Position numbers and translations under genes: made by a program. The notes beneath the pieces are model-generated. The model did not search any database, was not told where the DNA came from, and saw only the letters and a list, made by a program, of their open reading frames with translations. A stretch of DNA of 64,000 bases from DASSUW01 sp963730535 (GTDB lineage Bacteria > Actinomycetota > Thermoleophilia > Solirubrobacterales > Solirubrobacteraceae), in NCBI GenBank assembly GCA_963730535.1, contig CAVSRU010000018.1, positions 62,001 to 126,000 on the forward strand. Direction: 5' to 3'. This document shows positions 1 to 8,744 of this stretch, in pieces (position 1 is the stretch's first letter; each line of letters starts with the position of its first letter).

Positions 1-582
1 ACACGCGACGCGAAGCTGGTCCAGCTCCTCAACGAGGCCTACGCGAAGGAGAAGCAACTCGAGACCTCGCTCCAGGCGCATGCCGACGTGACGACGCGCG
101 AGGACTACGCCAAGCGTCTGAATGATCACCTCAAGGAGACCAAGTCGCACGCGACCCAGGTCGCACGGCGCATCAAGCAGCTCGGCGGGAACCCGGAGAC
201 GGTGTCGGTACCGGGGCCGGAGGGGCTCGGCAAGATGGCGGAGAGCGTCGCGGGAAGGTTCGAAAAGGCCAAGGCGGCCGCCCAGGGCCCGTTGCATGCG
301 GTGCGCGGCGCCGGCGAGCAGGAGAAGATGCTGCACAACGCCCGGGCCGAATACGCAGACGAGGCGCAGGAGATCGCGACCTACATGGTGATCGACTCGC
401 TCGCAAGCACTGTCGGCGACAAGCAGACAGCCAAGCTGGCGCGCGACATCCTGCGCGACGAGGAGCGCATGCAGAAGTTCCTCGCTGGCCTACTGCCTGA
501 GCTCACGGCCGGCGTCGCCCACGACGAGATCCCGATCTCCGAGATGCCCACCGGCGCTGCGGCGGGCAGCGCGAGGACCTAG
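1..582 (+). CDS. Ferritin-like protein of the DUF892/YciF type, 5' end missing
   Basis: The frame is open from the first base, so the start lies outside the window; 193 residues are visible. The sequence is almost entirely helical, with carboxylates and histidines spaced along the helices (NEAYAKEKQLETSLQAHA near the visible start, then HLKETKSHA and LRDEERMQKFL). This is the pattern of the four-helix YciE/YciF (DUF892) group of ferritin-like stress proteins, which may bind a di-iron centre. An internal ATG at 88 is not the start because upstream codons continue the same helix. The TAG stop overlaps the stop of the convergent next gene through a shared CTAG. The family call is from residue pattern only. 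Confidence 0.6.
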   Translation, partial: TRDAKLVQLLNEAYAKEKQLETSLQAHADVTTREDYAKRLNDHLKETKSHATQVARRIKQLGGNPETVSVPGPEGLGKMAESVAGRFEKAKAAAQGPLHAVRGAGEQEKMLHNARAEYADEAQEIATYMVIDSLASTVGDKQTAKLARDILRDEERMQKFLAGLLPELTAGVAHDEIPISEMPTGAAAGSART

Positions 583-1259
583 GCGAGCGCGTCTGCCGTC
601 GCTGGCGTTCGCACGTGCAGCGGAGCGCGCCCGCGCTTGCCCGCCGGCTCCACGATCCCGATCATCCGCAGGCAGTACAGCGTGCGCTGCGCCAGCAGCG
701 TGCTGCACCGCAAGACGGCGGCGAGCTCGCGAGTGCTGAACGGCTCACGTGGCAGCGTCGGCAGCGCCGCGAGGATGTCCTGCGGCGTCCGCAGGGCGAC
801 CCGATCGAGCACCTCGACCAGCCGTCGCTCCCCCGGATCTCGGGTGCGCCTCCGAGTCGTCGTCGGCTGCCCGCGGCGGACGTGATCCTCACGCAGCAGC
901 AGCACCTCGACCGTGAGGTTCGGGTGAGTCAGCAGCAACGGAAACGCGACCAGCTTGTCGAACACCTCCACCGCCGTCGCCCGCTTCGGCGACCGGCGCG
1001 CCCCGAGCACCTGGCCGTGCTCGTCGACCCGAACGATCCGGCGCTCGGCCGCGACCGGGTGCACGACGCGGATGCGGTGCTCGTCGAGCAGCGCGTCGAG
1101 CTTGTTGCCGAGCGCGCCGAAACCTCCCGTCTGGACCTCGACCAACTCGCCGTCAGCACGGACCAGGTCGACCACGAACCGTCCCACCGGCACCTCCAGG
1201 CGGTCGCCCGGCTCGGCCAGCAGCGCCTTCACCGCGGCGTGAAGCGGACCCTCGCGCAT
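579..1259 (-). CDS. Hypothetical protein with possible PD-(D/E)XK nuclease-like N-terminal half
   Basis: A 226-residue protein that I do not recognise by name. Residues around 20-50 read GRFVVDLVRADGELVEVQTG, a strand-turn-strand with D...ExQ spacing that resembles the PD-(D/E)XK core of Holliday-junction resolvase and restriction-type nucleases, with Gln in place of Lys. The C-terminal 80 residues look like a winged helix (FSTRELAAVLRCSTLLAQRTLYCLR). I chose the ATG at 1259 (MREGPLHAAVK) because homologous-looking sequence starts there; an in-frame ATG at 1298 is possible. It is divergent from the ABC exporter genes. Function unknown; the nuclease idea is an inference. Confidence 0.6.
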   Translation of the reverse strand: MREGPLHAAVKALLAEPGDRLEVPVGRFVVDLVRADGELVEVQTGGFGALGNKLDALLDEHRIRVVHPVAAERRIVRVDEHGQVLGARRSPKRATAVEVFDKLVAFPLLLTHPNLTVEVLLLREDHVRRGQPTTTRRRTRDPGERRLVEVLDRVALRTPQDILAALPTLPREPFSTRELAAVLRCSTLLAQRTLYCLRMIGIVEPAGKRGRAPLHVRTPATADALA

Positions 1260-1327
1260 CACTCCGATACCCGGCACGACGGCACAGGCTACGTGCAACC
1301 ACGGGCGGCGTTCTATAGCCTGCCGCG

Positions 1328-2110
1328 ATGGCCGACCTCCCGACGCCGTCCGATCGAGCCGAGGACCACGCCGCCAGCGCGAACGGGGCAGTGGTCGAGG
1401 CGCACGAGCTGAGCCGGGTCTACGGCGAGGGCGACACGGCCGTGCACGCGCTGCGCCGCGTCTCGCTCGCTGTCGAGGGCGGGATGCTGACCGCGGTCAT
1501 GGGGCCGTCGGGCTCGGGAAAATCGACGCTGATGCACCTCCTCGCGGCGCTCGACGCGCCAACCGAGGGCTACGTCACGATCGCCGGAACCCGGCTGAGT
1601 GAGCTCAGCGACACCGAGGTCACGAAGCTGCGCCGCGAGCACATCGGCTTCATCTTCCAGTTCTTCAACCTGCTCCCGATGTTGACGGCGGAGCAGAACA
1701 TCGTCCTGCCGCTGACCCTCGGAGGCCGGAAGCCGGAGGCCGAGTTCTTCGACGACCTGCTCGGTAAGGTCGGCCTGCAGGACCGCCTCAAGCACCGGCC
1801 ATCGGAGCTCTCGGGCGGTCAGCAGCAGCGGGTCGCGATCGCCCGGGCGCTCGTGAGCCGGCCGAGCGTTGTCTTCGCCGACGAGCCGACCGGGAATCTC
1901 GATTCGAGGACGGGTGGCGAGATCCTCGACCTGCTCCGCGGCTCGGTTCGGGACTACGGGCAGACGCTCGTCATGGTCACGCACGACGCGCGCGCCGCGG
2001 CGACCGCCGATCGGATCCTCTTCATCGCGGACGGCAACATCGTGAAGGAGCTGCGCGGCGCCGACGAACATCAGGTGCTCGCGGTGGTCGAAGAGATCGC
2101 GCTGCGATGA
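1328..2110 (+). CDS. ABC transporter ATP-binding protein, MacB/LolD type
   Basis: A 260-residue cytoplasmic ATPase that should power the FtsX-type permease encoded immediately downstream. Walker A is GPSGSGKST (about residue 58), the Q-loop follows in FIFQFFNLLPMLTAEQN, the signature is LSGGQQQR and Walker B is VVFADEPTGNLD with the usual downstream His in VMVTHDARAA. The TGNLDS wording is typical of the LolD/MacB/FtsE group, which drives extrusion of lipoproteins, peptides or drugs by mechanotransmission rather than classic import. The start lies 9 bases after a TATAGC hexamer (1314-1319), which would fit a leaderless mRNA. The stop overlaps the permease start by 4 bases, so translation is coupled. 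Substrate unknown. Confidence 0.93.
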   Translation: MADLPTPSDRAEDHAASANGAVVEAHELSRVYGEGDTAVHALRRVSLAVEGGMLTAVMGPSGSGKSTLMHLLAALDAPTEGYVTIAGTRLSELSDTEVTKLRREHIGFIFQFFNLLPMLTAEQNIVLPLTLGGRKPEAEFFDDLLGKVGLQDRLKHRPSELSGGQQQRVAIARALVSRPSVVFADEPTGNLDSRTGGEILDLLRGSVRDYGQTLVMVTHDARAAATADRILFIADGNIVKELRGADEHQVLAVVEEIALR

Positions 2111-4680
2111 TCGGGGTCGCGCTCCGCGGCATGGCCGGACGCAAGTTCCGGACGGTGCTGACCGCGATCGCGATCGTCCTCGGCGTCGCGATGATGAGCG
2201 GCGCCTACGTGCTCACGGACACGATCGACAAGGCGTTCGACGCCATCTTCGTCGAGTCGTACGCAGGGACGGACGCGGTCGTCAGCGGCAAGGGCGCCGA
2301 CATCAGCTTCGAGGGCGAGCAGTCGGAGCCCCCTCCGATCCCGGAGGACGTGCTCGAGCAGGTCCGGGGAGTCGACGGCGTCGACGCGGCGACCGGCACG
2401 GTGACCGACTTCCAGACCAAGCTGCTCAAGCCGGACGGCGAGGCGATCGACACGGGGGGCGCCCCCTCGTTCGCGTTCGGCATCGACACCGCGCCCGAGT
2501 ACGAGCGCTTCAATCCGCTCAACCTCGTCAAGGGCCGCTGGCCGTCGGGCTCGGAAGAGCTCGCCATCGACGAAGGGGTCGCCGACGACGAGAACCTCGC
2601 CATCGGCGACCGGATCGGCGTCGCGGCCCTCGGCCCCGCCCGGGAGTACGAGATCGTCGGAATCGCGAGGTACGGCGAGGTGAGCTCGCTCGGCAGCGCC
2701 ACGTTCGCCATCTTCGACATCCCGACCGCCCAGACGCTCCTCGACAAGAAGGGCGAGCTCGACGCGGTCCAGGCCGCCGCGCAAGGCGGGATCGCCGCCG
2801 AGGAGCTCGTCACCCGCATCCGGCGGGAGCTCGGCAGGGACGTGACGGTGCGGTCCGGAACCGAGCAGGCGAACGAGGACTCGGATGACGTCGCAACGTT
2901 CACCACGATCATCCGGTACTTCCTCCTGACGTTCGCGGGCATCGCCCTGTTCGTCGGCGCCTTCGTGATCTTCAACACGCTCTCGATCACGGTCGCGCAA
3001 CGGACGCGCGAGTTCGCAACGCTGCGAACGGTGGGCGCGTCTCGCCGGCAGGTGCTGGGCTCCGTGATCCTGGAGGCGCTGGTGATCGGCCTGCTCGCGT
3101 CGGTCATCGGACTGTTCGCCGGGCTCGGGCTCGCGGTCGGCCTGAACAAGCTCTTCGTCGCGCTCAACCTCGACCTGCCGCAGACCGAGACCGTGTTCGC
3201 CACCCGGACGATCATCGTCTCGCTGCTGGTGGGGACCGTGATCACGCTGATCGCCGGGCTCTCGCCGGCCTTGCGTGCGACGCGGGTGCCACCGATCGCT
3301 GCCGTCCGCGAGGGCGCGAAGCTGCCGCGCTCGGCCCTCGCTCGCTTCTCGCCCTACATCGCGGTCGGGACCGTCCTGCTGGCCGTGCTCGCGCTCTCGT
3401 ACGCGATGCTCGCGCCCGACCTGGCCACCGGCAACCGGTTCATCCTGCTCGGCATCGGCGTCCTGGCGCTGTTCGTCGGCGTGGCCCTGCTCTCGTCGCG
3501 CCTCGTCGTCCCGCTCGCCCGCGTCGTGGGGTGGCCGGCGCGCCGGATCGGCGGCGCCGCCGGGACGCTCGCCGAGGGCAACGCGATGCGGGACCCCGGC
3601 CGTACCGCCTCCACGGCGGCCGCGCTCATGATCGGGATCGCGCTCGTGACGTTCGTCGGTGTGCTCGCGCAGGGCCTCCGCGTCTCGAACAGCGCCGCGA
3701 TCGAGGAGCAGATCCAGGCCGATCTGGTCGTGACCTCGCAGGACGGGTACTCGGAGTTCCCGGCTGCGGTCGGCGACGCGGCCGCGGACATCGAGGGCAC
3801 CGACGTCGTCAGCAACGTGCGCCAGGACGTCGCGGAGCTGGACGGCTCGGGAGGCAACCTGACCGGACTCGACGGCTCGATCACCGAGGTCTACGACATT
3901 CGCTGGACAGAAGGCTCGGACGAGGTGCTCGCGAGCCTGGGCGAAGACGGAGCGATCCTGCCGGACGACGTCGCCGACGACAAGGACCTCGCCGTAGGAG
4001 ACTCGTTCGCCGCTCTGACGACGGAGAACGAGCGACGGAAGTTCGTCGTCCGCGGGATCTACGACGGGAGCCCCTTCTATCCGCTGCTCGGGACCGCGAG
4101 CATCTCGCAGGAGGCCTTCGACGAGCTCTACGAGCGGCCGCGCAACCGCTTCACGCTGATCAACGTGCCCGGCGCCCCCGGCGAGGCGCAGAAGAAGAGC
4201 GTCGAGAGCGGCCTCGAGGCCTTCCCCGACACGCGCGTCCAGACGCGCCAGGAGTGGATCGACAAGGAAGACGAGGAGATCAGCCAGTTCCTGCTCCTGC
4301 TGTACGTGCTGCTCGCGCTGTCGGTGATCATCAGCCTCTTCGGCATGGTCAACACGCTCGCGCTGTCGGTGTTCGAGCGGACCCGCGAGCTCGGGATGCT
4401 GCGGGCCGTCGGCATGACGAGGCGTCAGGTGCGCCGCATGGTCCGGCACGAGAGCGTGATCACGGCCCTGATCGGCGCTGCGCTCGGGTTGCCGCTCGGG
4501 ATCTTCCTCGCGCTGCTCGTGACGCAGGCGCTAGGGGAGTACGACCTCCAGTTCGCCATCCCCACCGGCGCGCTGATCACGTTCGTGATCGTGTCCGTCA
4601 TCGCCGGGATCGTCGCGGCGATCCTGCCCGCTCGTCGCGCCGCCCGGCTGCGCGTCCTCGAAGCCCTCCAGTACGAGTAG
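2107..4680 (+). CDS. ABC transporter permease with two FtsX domains (MacB-like)
   Basis: An 857-residue membrane protein paired with the upstream ATPase. One N-terminal helix (about residues 15-38) is followed by a large extracytoplasmic domain, then a first FtsX block (about 270-400, with QRTREFATLRTVGASRRQV), two more helices, a second outer domain, and a C-terminal FtsX block (about 720-850, with ERTRELGMLRAVGMTRRQV). The two near-identical TRELxxLRxVGxxRRQV motifs show the internal duplication typical of Gram-positive DUF214-type exporters. Length is normal for this duplicated form. Such systems export lipoproteins, peptides or antibiotics; nothing nearby identifies the substrate. Confidence 0.92.
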   Translation: MIGVALRGMAGRKFRTVLTAIAIVLGVAMMSGAYVLTDTIDKAFDAIFVESYAGTDAVVSGKGADISFEGEQSEPPPIPEDVLEQVRGVDGVDAATGTVTDFQTKLLKPDGEAIDTGGAPSFAFGIDTAPEYERFNPLNLVKGRWPSGSEELAIDEGVADDENLAIGDRIGVAALGPAREYEIVGIARYGEVSSLGSATFAIFDIPTAQTLLDKKGELDAVQAAAQGGIAAEELVTRIRRELGRDVTVRSGTEQANEDSDDVATFTTIIRYFLLTFAGIALFVGAFVIFNTLSITVAQRTREFATLRTVGASRRQVLGSVILEALVIGLLASVIGLFAGLGLAVGLNKLFVALNLDLPQTETVFATRTIIVSLLVGTVITLIAGLSPALRATRVPPIAAVREGAKLPRSALARFSPYIAVGTVLLAVLALSYAMLAPDLATGNRFILLGIGVLALFVGVALLSSRLVVPLARVVGWPARRIGGAAGTLAEGNAMRDPGRTASTAAALMIGIALVTFVGVLAQGLRVSNSAAIEEQIQADLVVTSQDGYSEFPAAVGDAAADIEGTDVVSNVRQDVAELDGSGGNLTGLDGSITEVYDIRWTEGSDEVLASLGEDGAILPDDVADDKDLAVGDSFAALTTENERRKFVVRGIYDGSPFYPLLGTASISQEAFDELYERPRNRFTLINVPGAPGEAQKKSVESGLEAFPDTRVQTRQEWIDKEDEEISQFLLLLYVLLALSVIISLFGMVNTLALSVFERTRELGMLRAVGMTRRQVRRMVRHESVITALIGAALGLPLGIFLALLVTQALGEYDLQFAIPTGALITFVIVSVIAGIVAAILPARRAARLRVLEALQYE

Positions 4681-4712
4681 GCGCGACGGTCCGGGCGTTA
4701 CCATCCCCGGAG

Positions 4713-5174
4713 TTGAGCCAGTCCGCCAGGAGAACCAGCGGCAAGACGTCCAAGGGATTCACGGACGACGAACGAGCCGCGATGAGGGAACGCGCCCAAG
4801 AGGTGAAGGCGGCCGCGCGCCGCGGCCCGCGCGCGGGGAAGGCGGACGGGGAAAGCGACGTGCTCGCGAAGATCGCCGAGATGCCGGAACCGGATCGCGC
4901 CATGGCCGAACGGCTCCACGCGATCATCAAAGCCAGCGCGCCGGCCCTCTCACCCAGAACCTGGTACGGGATGCCGGCGTATGCCAAGGACGGCAAGGTC
5001 GTCTGCTTCTTCCAAAGTGCGCAGAAGTTCAAGTCGAGGTACGCGACGTTCGGCTTCAGCGACAAAGCGAACCTCGACGAAGGCGCCATGTGGCCGACCT
5101 CCTTCGCGCTGAAGCGGCTGACCGCCGCCCAAGAGAAAGAGATCGGCGCGCTCGTGAAGAAAGCGGTGAGCTGA
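4713..5174 (+). CDS. DUF1801 domain protein
   Basis: A 153-residue cytoplasmic protein. The stretch LSPRTWYGMPAYAKDGKVVC, followed by FFQSAQKFKSRYATFGFSD and an acidic DEGAMWPTSFALK segment, is the typical DUF1801 (YdhG-like) core. The N-terminal part (GFTDDERAAMRERAQEVKAA) is also usual in actinobacterial members, so I chose the TTG at 4713, which follows CCCGGAG; the first in-frame ATG (4782) would remove that conserved part. It is 32 bases after the permease stop and probably has its own function. The biochemical role of the family is unknown. Confidence 0.78.
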   Translation: MSQSARRTSGKTSKGFTDDERAAMRERAQEVKAAARRGPRAGKADGESDVLAKIAEMPEPDRAMAERLHAIIKASAPALSPRTWYGMPAYAKDGKVVCFFQSAQKFKSRYATFGFSDKANLDEGAMWPTSFALKRLTAAQEKEIGALVKKAVS

Positions 5175-5185
5175 GGACTTAAGCC

Positions 5186-6299
5186 TCAGCCGCGCCTCCG
5201 AGCCGTCGGTGGCAGCCCGCGGGAGCTCAGCCACTCGACGAAGACGTCGACGGTCTGAGCCAGTGACGCGTGGACCTGGTAGAGGTGGCCGGAATCCGGG
5301 ATGAAGTGCTGCGACACGTCGCAGCCGCAGTGCGTCTTGTAGTACTCGAAGTCCGCGCGGGCGTCCGGCGGCGGAGCCGTCGTGTCGTGGTCGCCCGACG
5401 AGAGCAGCACCGGTGTACCCGGCCCGATCTGTGAGATCGCGACGTCGTTCTCGGCGAGCTTGGCGGCCAGGTCGGCGATCTCACCGTACGGCGACGGGAT
5501 GAACGGCGGGGTGCACGCGATGTCGACGACCGACCGGACCGCGCCCGGTGGGTAGACGTTGAAGGACTCGCACTCCGAGCGCTCGTGGAAGAAGTCGAAG
5601 TAGTCGGGATGCTCGCCGTTGGGAGTGAAGCCGCCGCCTTCGGAGCCCTCGGACTCCTCGCTGCTCGACGCGGTCGAGCCGACGATGCTGGTCTGGATCA
5701 TCGCGGCCACGTCGTGGTAGGTGCCGGGGTACCCGGCGACGATCCAGCCGCCGGCGCTGTGGCCCAGGATGGCCACCGTCGGGTTCCGCATGCCGCCCGG
5801 AGTCGCGGCGGCGCAGTTGTCGGTGGCCGTCGTCGAGTAACCGCCCGTCTTCACGTCCTGGACGACCTCGATGCAGCATCCGTCGATGCTCGCGCGTGGT
5901 CAGCGTCGCGCCGCCACCGGGCATGTCGAAGTAGTTGCTGCGCGCATAGCCGAGGCGGTCATACGAGTAGACGACGTAGCCGGCGCTCGCGAGCGCGCGT
6001 GCGGTGGACCACGTCGGCGAGAAGTCCCAGTTGGCGGTCGAGGAGGCGATGCCGTGGACGAGCACGACCGCGGGGGTCGACGACGTCGCGGACGGCGTCG
6101 TGTAGCGCTTGCCGTAGAGCTGACGGGGGAGGCCGACGGGATCCGTCACCGGCAGGCACACCGTTGCAACCCGCAGCTTGGGATCGAGCTTCATCCTGGG
6201 CTCGGCCGCGCCGGCCGCCGGCGCGAGAGCGAGCGCGGCGATGATCGCGGCGCCGAGCATGAGGAGCATTCGCGGGCGTTTCGGCATGGGGCTGCCCAT
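5186..6299 (-). pseudogene. Secreted alpha/beta hydrolase, interrupted by a single-base frameshift
   Basis: The 5' part starts at ATG 6299 (or 6287) with a clear signal peptide (MLLMLGAAIIAALALAPAAG), then VVLVHGIASS (oxyanion region) and SYDRLGYARSNYFDMPGG. Near 5870 the frame is lost. The other frame carries EVVQDVKTGGY, the nucleophile elbow LGHSAGGW, the acid loop SSGDHDTTAPPP and the catalytic His in PDSGHLYQ. Removing the single base at 5870 would restore MLHEVVQDVK. All parts of a lipase/esterase-type serine hydrolase are therefore present in two frames. It may be a true pseudogene or a sequence error. It sits alone, 11 bases after the stop of the convergent DUF1801 gene. Confidence 0.75.
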
Positions 6300-6339
6300 A
6301 CCCCGGCCGCGATCGGTTCCAACCACCCGTGGGATGGCC

Positions 6340-7353
6340 TCAGGCGAGGAGCAGGTGGGAGTCGCCGAACTCGTGCCAGCGGTAGCCGTGCTCGAGGGCC
6401 TCGGCGTAGGAGCGCTCGACGAGCTCGCGGCCGGCGATCGCCTCGAGGATGAGCAGGTGGCTGGCGTCGGGGTCGTGCCAGCCGGTGACGATGCCGTCGA
6501 CGACCGCGACACCGCGCTCGGGCGTGACCGTCAGGCGGGTCCAGCCCTCGAAGGGGTGGACCTGACCGTCCTCGCCGGCGGCCGTCTCCAGCGCGCGCAC
6601 GACCGTGGTGCCGACCGCGATCACCCGCCGGGCGGCGTTGACCGCGGCGGCGGTCGCGGCCGGGACGCGGAAGCGCTCCGGATACGGCGCCTCGCCGCGC
6701 TCGAGCGAGGAGACGCCGGCGTGGAGGGTGAGCTCGGCGACCGCGATCCCGCGCGCGCCGAGCGCGTTGAGCACCCGCCGGCTGAACGGCCGTCCCGCGC
6801 TCGGCATCTCCGCGCTGCCCGGCTCCGCGGCGAAGACGGTCTGGAGGTCGGACAGCGGCACCGGGCGCGGCAGGTGCCGGTACCGGATCGGCTCGCCGTG
6901 CTCGGCGAGGTAGTCGAGCAGCGGGAGCTGGAGCCGCAGCCGCGCCGCCCATAGCCGGCGCCCGCCGAGGTAGGGCGCGAGCAGCTCGGCCTGGCCGTCC
7001 CCGGGCAGCGCGATGCGCTCCCCCGCCCGCACGCTGCGGTCCGGCGCGCCGCCGTCGCGCAGCTCGACGACCCAGCGCTCGTAGCCGTCCTCCGGCCACG
7101 GGCCGTCCCACTTGGGGAGCGGCGTGGAGAGGTGGAGGCGGCGCCCGCCGGGGAGAGGAAGGGCGGCCGGGAGCGTGGCAGAGCTGTTGACGACGAGCAC
7201 GTCGCCGGGTTCGAGAAGGTCGGGGAGGTCGCGGAAGCCGCGGTGCTCGAGGCCCGCCGGGGAGGCGGCGAGGAGGCGGACGCCGTCGCGCTCGGCCGGC
7301 GCCTCGTCGGCCTCCAGGCGTGCCGGCAGCTCGAACGCGAGCGCCGCGCTCAT
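6340..7353 (-). CDS. QueA-like S-adenosylmethionine:tRNA ribosyltransferase-isomerase family protein
   Basis: A 337-residue protein related to QueA, which transfers the ribosyl group of SAM to 7-aminomethyl-7-deazaguanine in tRNA during queuosine synthesis. The N-terminal LEPGDVLVVNSSATLPA, the central IRYRHLPRPVPLSDLQTVFA and GSAEMPSAGRPFS, and the C-terminal VIAVGTTVVRALET and SHLLILEAIAG all match the family. The active-site stretch usually written HVGxGTF...HxMHxE is here LTLHAGVSSLERGEAPYPER, so it is probably an actinobacterial paralogue. No other queuosine gene is nearby. ATG 7353 overlaps the upstream SDR stop by 4 bases, so the two are co-translated. Confidence 0.82.
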   Translation of the reverse strand: MSAALAFELPARLEADEAPAERDGVRLLAASPAGLEHRGFRDLPDLLEPGDVLVVNSSATLPAALPLPGGRRLHLSTPLPKWDGPWPEDGYERWVVELRDGGAPDRSVRAGERIALPGDGQAELLAPYLGGRRLWAARLRLQLPLLDYLAEHGEPIRYRHLPRPVPLSDLQTVFAAEPGSAEMPSAGRPFSRRVLNALGARGIAVAELTLHAGVSSLERGEAPYPERFRVPAATAAAVNAARRVIAVGTTVVRALETAAGEDGQVHPFEGWTRLTVTPERGVAVVDGIVTGWHDPDASHLLILEAIAGRELVERSYAEALEHGYRWHEFGDSHLLLA

Positions 7354-8030
7354 CCGGCGGCCACGGTGGATGCGTGGTAGCGCCCGCTCGGCGCGTCGCC
7401 GAACACGACGGCCAGCAGCCCGGGCACGCTCGCCTCGGGCGGCGGCCGGTCGGAGATGTCCTCGCCCGGGAACGCCTCCTGCTGCATCCGGGTGTTCATG
7501 TCGCCGGGGTCGACGGCGAGGAAGCGCAGCTCCGGATGCTCCGCTGCGAGCGTCCGGGTGACGTGCTCGAGCGCGGCCTTGGAGGAGCCGTAGCCGCCCC
7601 AGCCCTCGTAGGCCTCGACCGCGGCGTCGGACGTCACGCTGACCACGGACGCGCCCGGGTGCAGCGCCGGGAGCGCAGCCTGGACGAGCGCGAGCGGCGC
7701 GAGGACGTTGACGCGGTAGACGTGCTCGAGCACGTCGAGCGGGTAGTCCGCGAGCGGCGGCTGCGGGCTCGGGCCGAGGACGCTCGCGTTGTTGACGAGC
7801 AGGTCGATGCGCGGACCGGCGGCGGCCACCAGCGCACGGCGATGCTCGGGGTCCGCGACGTCGCCGGGGATGGCGGTCACTTCGGTGACGGCGGCGAGCT
7901 CCTTCCGCGCCTTTTCGAGGTCGTCGGCGCCGCGGGCGTCGATCACCAGCCGCCACGATCGGCGCGCCAGCTCGCGGGCCAGGGCGAGGCCGAGGCCGCG
8001 CGAGGCGCCGGTGATCAGTGCGGTGTCCAC
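7350..8030 (-). CDS. Short-chain dehydrogenase/reductase
   Basis: A 226-residue NAD(P)-dependent oxidoreductase of the classical SDR type. The dinucleotide-binding motif is TGASRGLGLALA near the N-terminus, followed by NNAS, the catalytic Ser in VSVTSDAAVEAYEGWGGYGSSKAALEH and the YxxxK pair within that stretch (Y then SSK). Near 165-175 it reads LAVDPGDMNTRMQQEA, the usual PG motif. It is the first gene of a two-gene unit with the QueA-like gene, overlapping it by 4 bases. Substrate is unknown. Confidence 0.88.
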   Translation of the reverse strand: MDTALITGASRGLGLALARELARRSWRLVIDARGADDLEKARKELAAVTEVTAIPGDVADPEHRRALVAAAGPRIDLLVNNASVLGPSPQPPLADYPLDVLEHVYRVNVLAPLALVQAALPALHPGASVVSVTSDAAVEAYEGWGGYGSSKAALEHVTRTLAAEHPELRFLAVDPGDMNTRMQQEAFPGEDISDRPPPEASVPGLLAVVFGDAPSGRYHASTVAAG

Positions 8031-8071
8031 GGCTCGTCACGCTAGGCGCGCGGCGGCCGGCTTCCCATTGG

Positions 8072-8130
8072 GAATTGGTCGTAGGTCTGAGGACCTAGGT
8101 CCCCCTCAATGCCGCCGTTGACGTTCGCCG
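8072..8130. repeat. Palindrome-rich intergenic segment ending in a dispersed GTTGACGTTCGCC motif
   Basis: Between the SDR start and the response-regulator stop lie TTCCCATTGGGAA (8072-8084), TAGGTC-TGA-GGACCTA and the perfect 12-bp palindrome GGACCTAGGTCC (8091-8102). They are followed by CCCCTCAAT and the 19-mer GCCGCCGTTGACGTTCGCC (8111-8129). The 19-mer is identical to 57979-57997 and nearly identical to 40698-40716. The response regulator's stop and last codons lie inside the motif, so the segment could act as a 3'-end hairpin or be a mobile repeat end. Confidence 0.55.
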
Positions 8131-8744
8131 GGGCTAACCACCAACCCCTCCCGGACCGCGTAGAGCGCCGCCTGCGTCCGATCGGCCACCCCGAGCTTGG
8201 CGAGGATGCTCGACACGTGGGCCTTGACGGTCTTCTCCGCCAGCCCCAGCTCGCGCGCGATGACCTTGTTCGCCATCCCCCGCCCGACGAGCGAGAGCAC
8301 CTCTCGCTCGCGCGGCGTCAGCGGGTCCCCCGCCACCTCGGCGAGCAGCCGTGCGGCGACGCGCGGGTGCAGGAGCGCCCCGCCGCCGTGGACGGTGCGG
8401 ATGGCATCGACCAGCTCGGCCGGCTGCACGTCCTTGAGCAGGTAGCCGGCCGCGCCCGCGCGGACCACCGGGAACACGCGATCGTCGTCGATGAAGCTCG
8501 AGAGCACGACGGCCCGCGTGGCCGGGACGCGCTCGCGCAGCAGCCGGATCGCCTCGACGCCGTCCATCCGCGGCATCACGAGATCCATGAGGACCACGTC
8601 GGGCGCGAGCCGCTCGGCCAGCTCCACCGCCTCCTCGCCGTCCGCCGCCTCCCCCACCACCTCGATGTCCTCCTGGAGGTCGAGGAACGTCCGCAGCCCC
8701 TGGCGCACGACCGCGTGGTCGTCGGCGATCAGCACGCGGATCAT
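8106..8744 (-). CDS. NarL/LuxR-family response regulator
   Basis: A 212-residue DNA-binding response regulator. The receiver domain begins MIRVLIADDHAVVRQG and carries the phosphoacceptor Asp54 in VVLMDLVMPRMDG, the conserved Thr/Ser in VVLSSF and Lys in GYLLKDV. The C-terminal LuxR helix-turn-helix is LTPREREVLSLVGRGMANKV with AEKTVKAHVSSILAKLGV. Its ATG (8744) overlaps the stop of the histidine kinase by 4 bases, so this is the output partner of that kinase. Its last codons run into the dispersed repeat motif at 8111-8129. Target genes cannot be told from the sequence. Confidence 0.95.
   Translation of the reverse strand: MIRVLIADDHAVVRQGLRTFLDLQEDIEVVGEAADGEEAVELAERLAPDVVLMDLVMPRMDGVEAIRLLRERVPATRAVVLSSFIDDDRVFPVVRAGAAGYLLKDVQPAELVDAIRTVHGGGALLHPRVAARLLAEVAGDPLTPREREVLSLVGRGMANKVIARELGLAEKTVKAHVSSILAKLGVADRTQAALYAVREGLVVSPGERQRRH

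Noticed and set aside
2071..4449. 792-codon open frame on the minus strand opposite the ABC permease
   Set aside because: Antisense shadow of high third-position G/C; the translation is Asp/Arg/His-rich low-complexity and lacks family motifs, while the plus strand encodes a clear FtsX permease.
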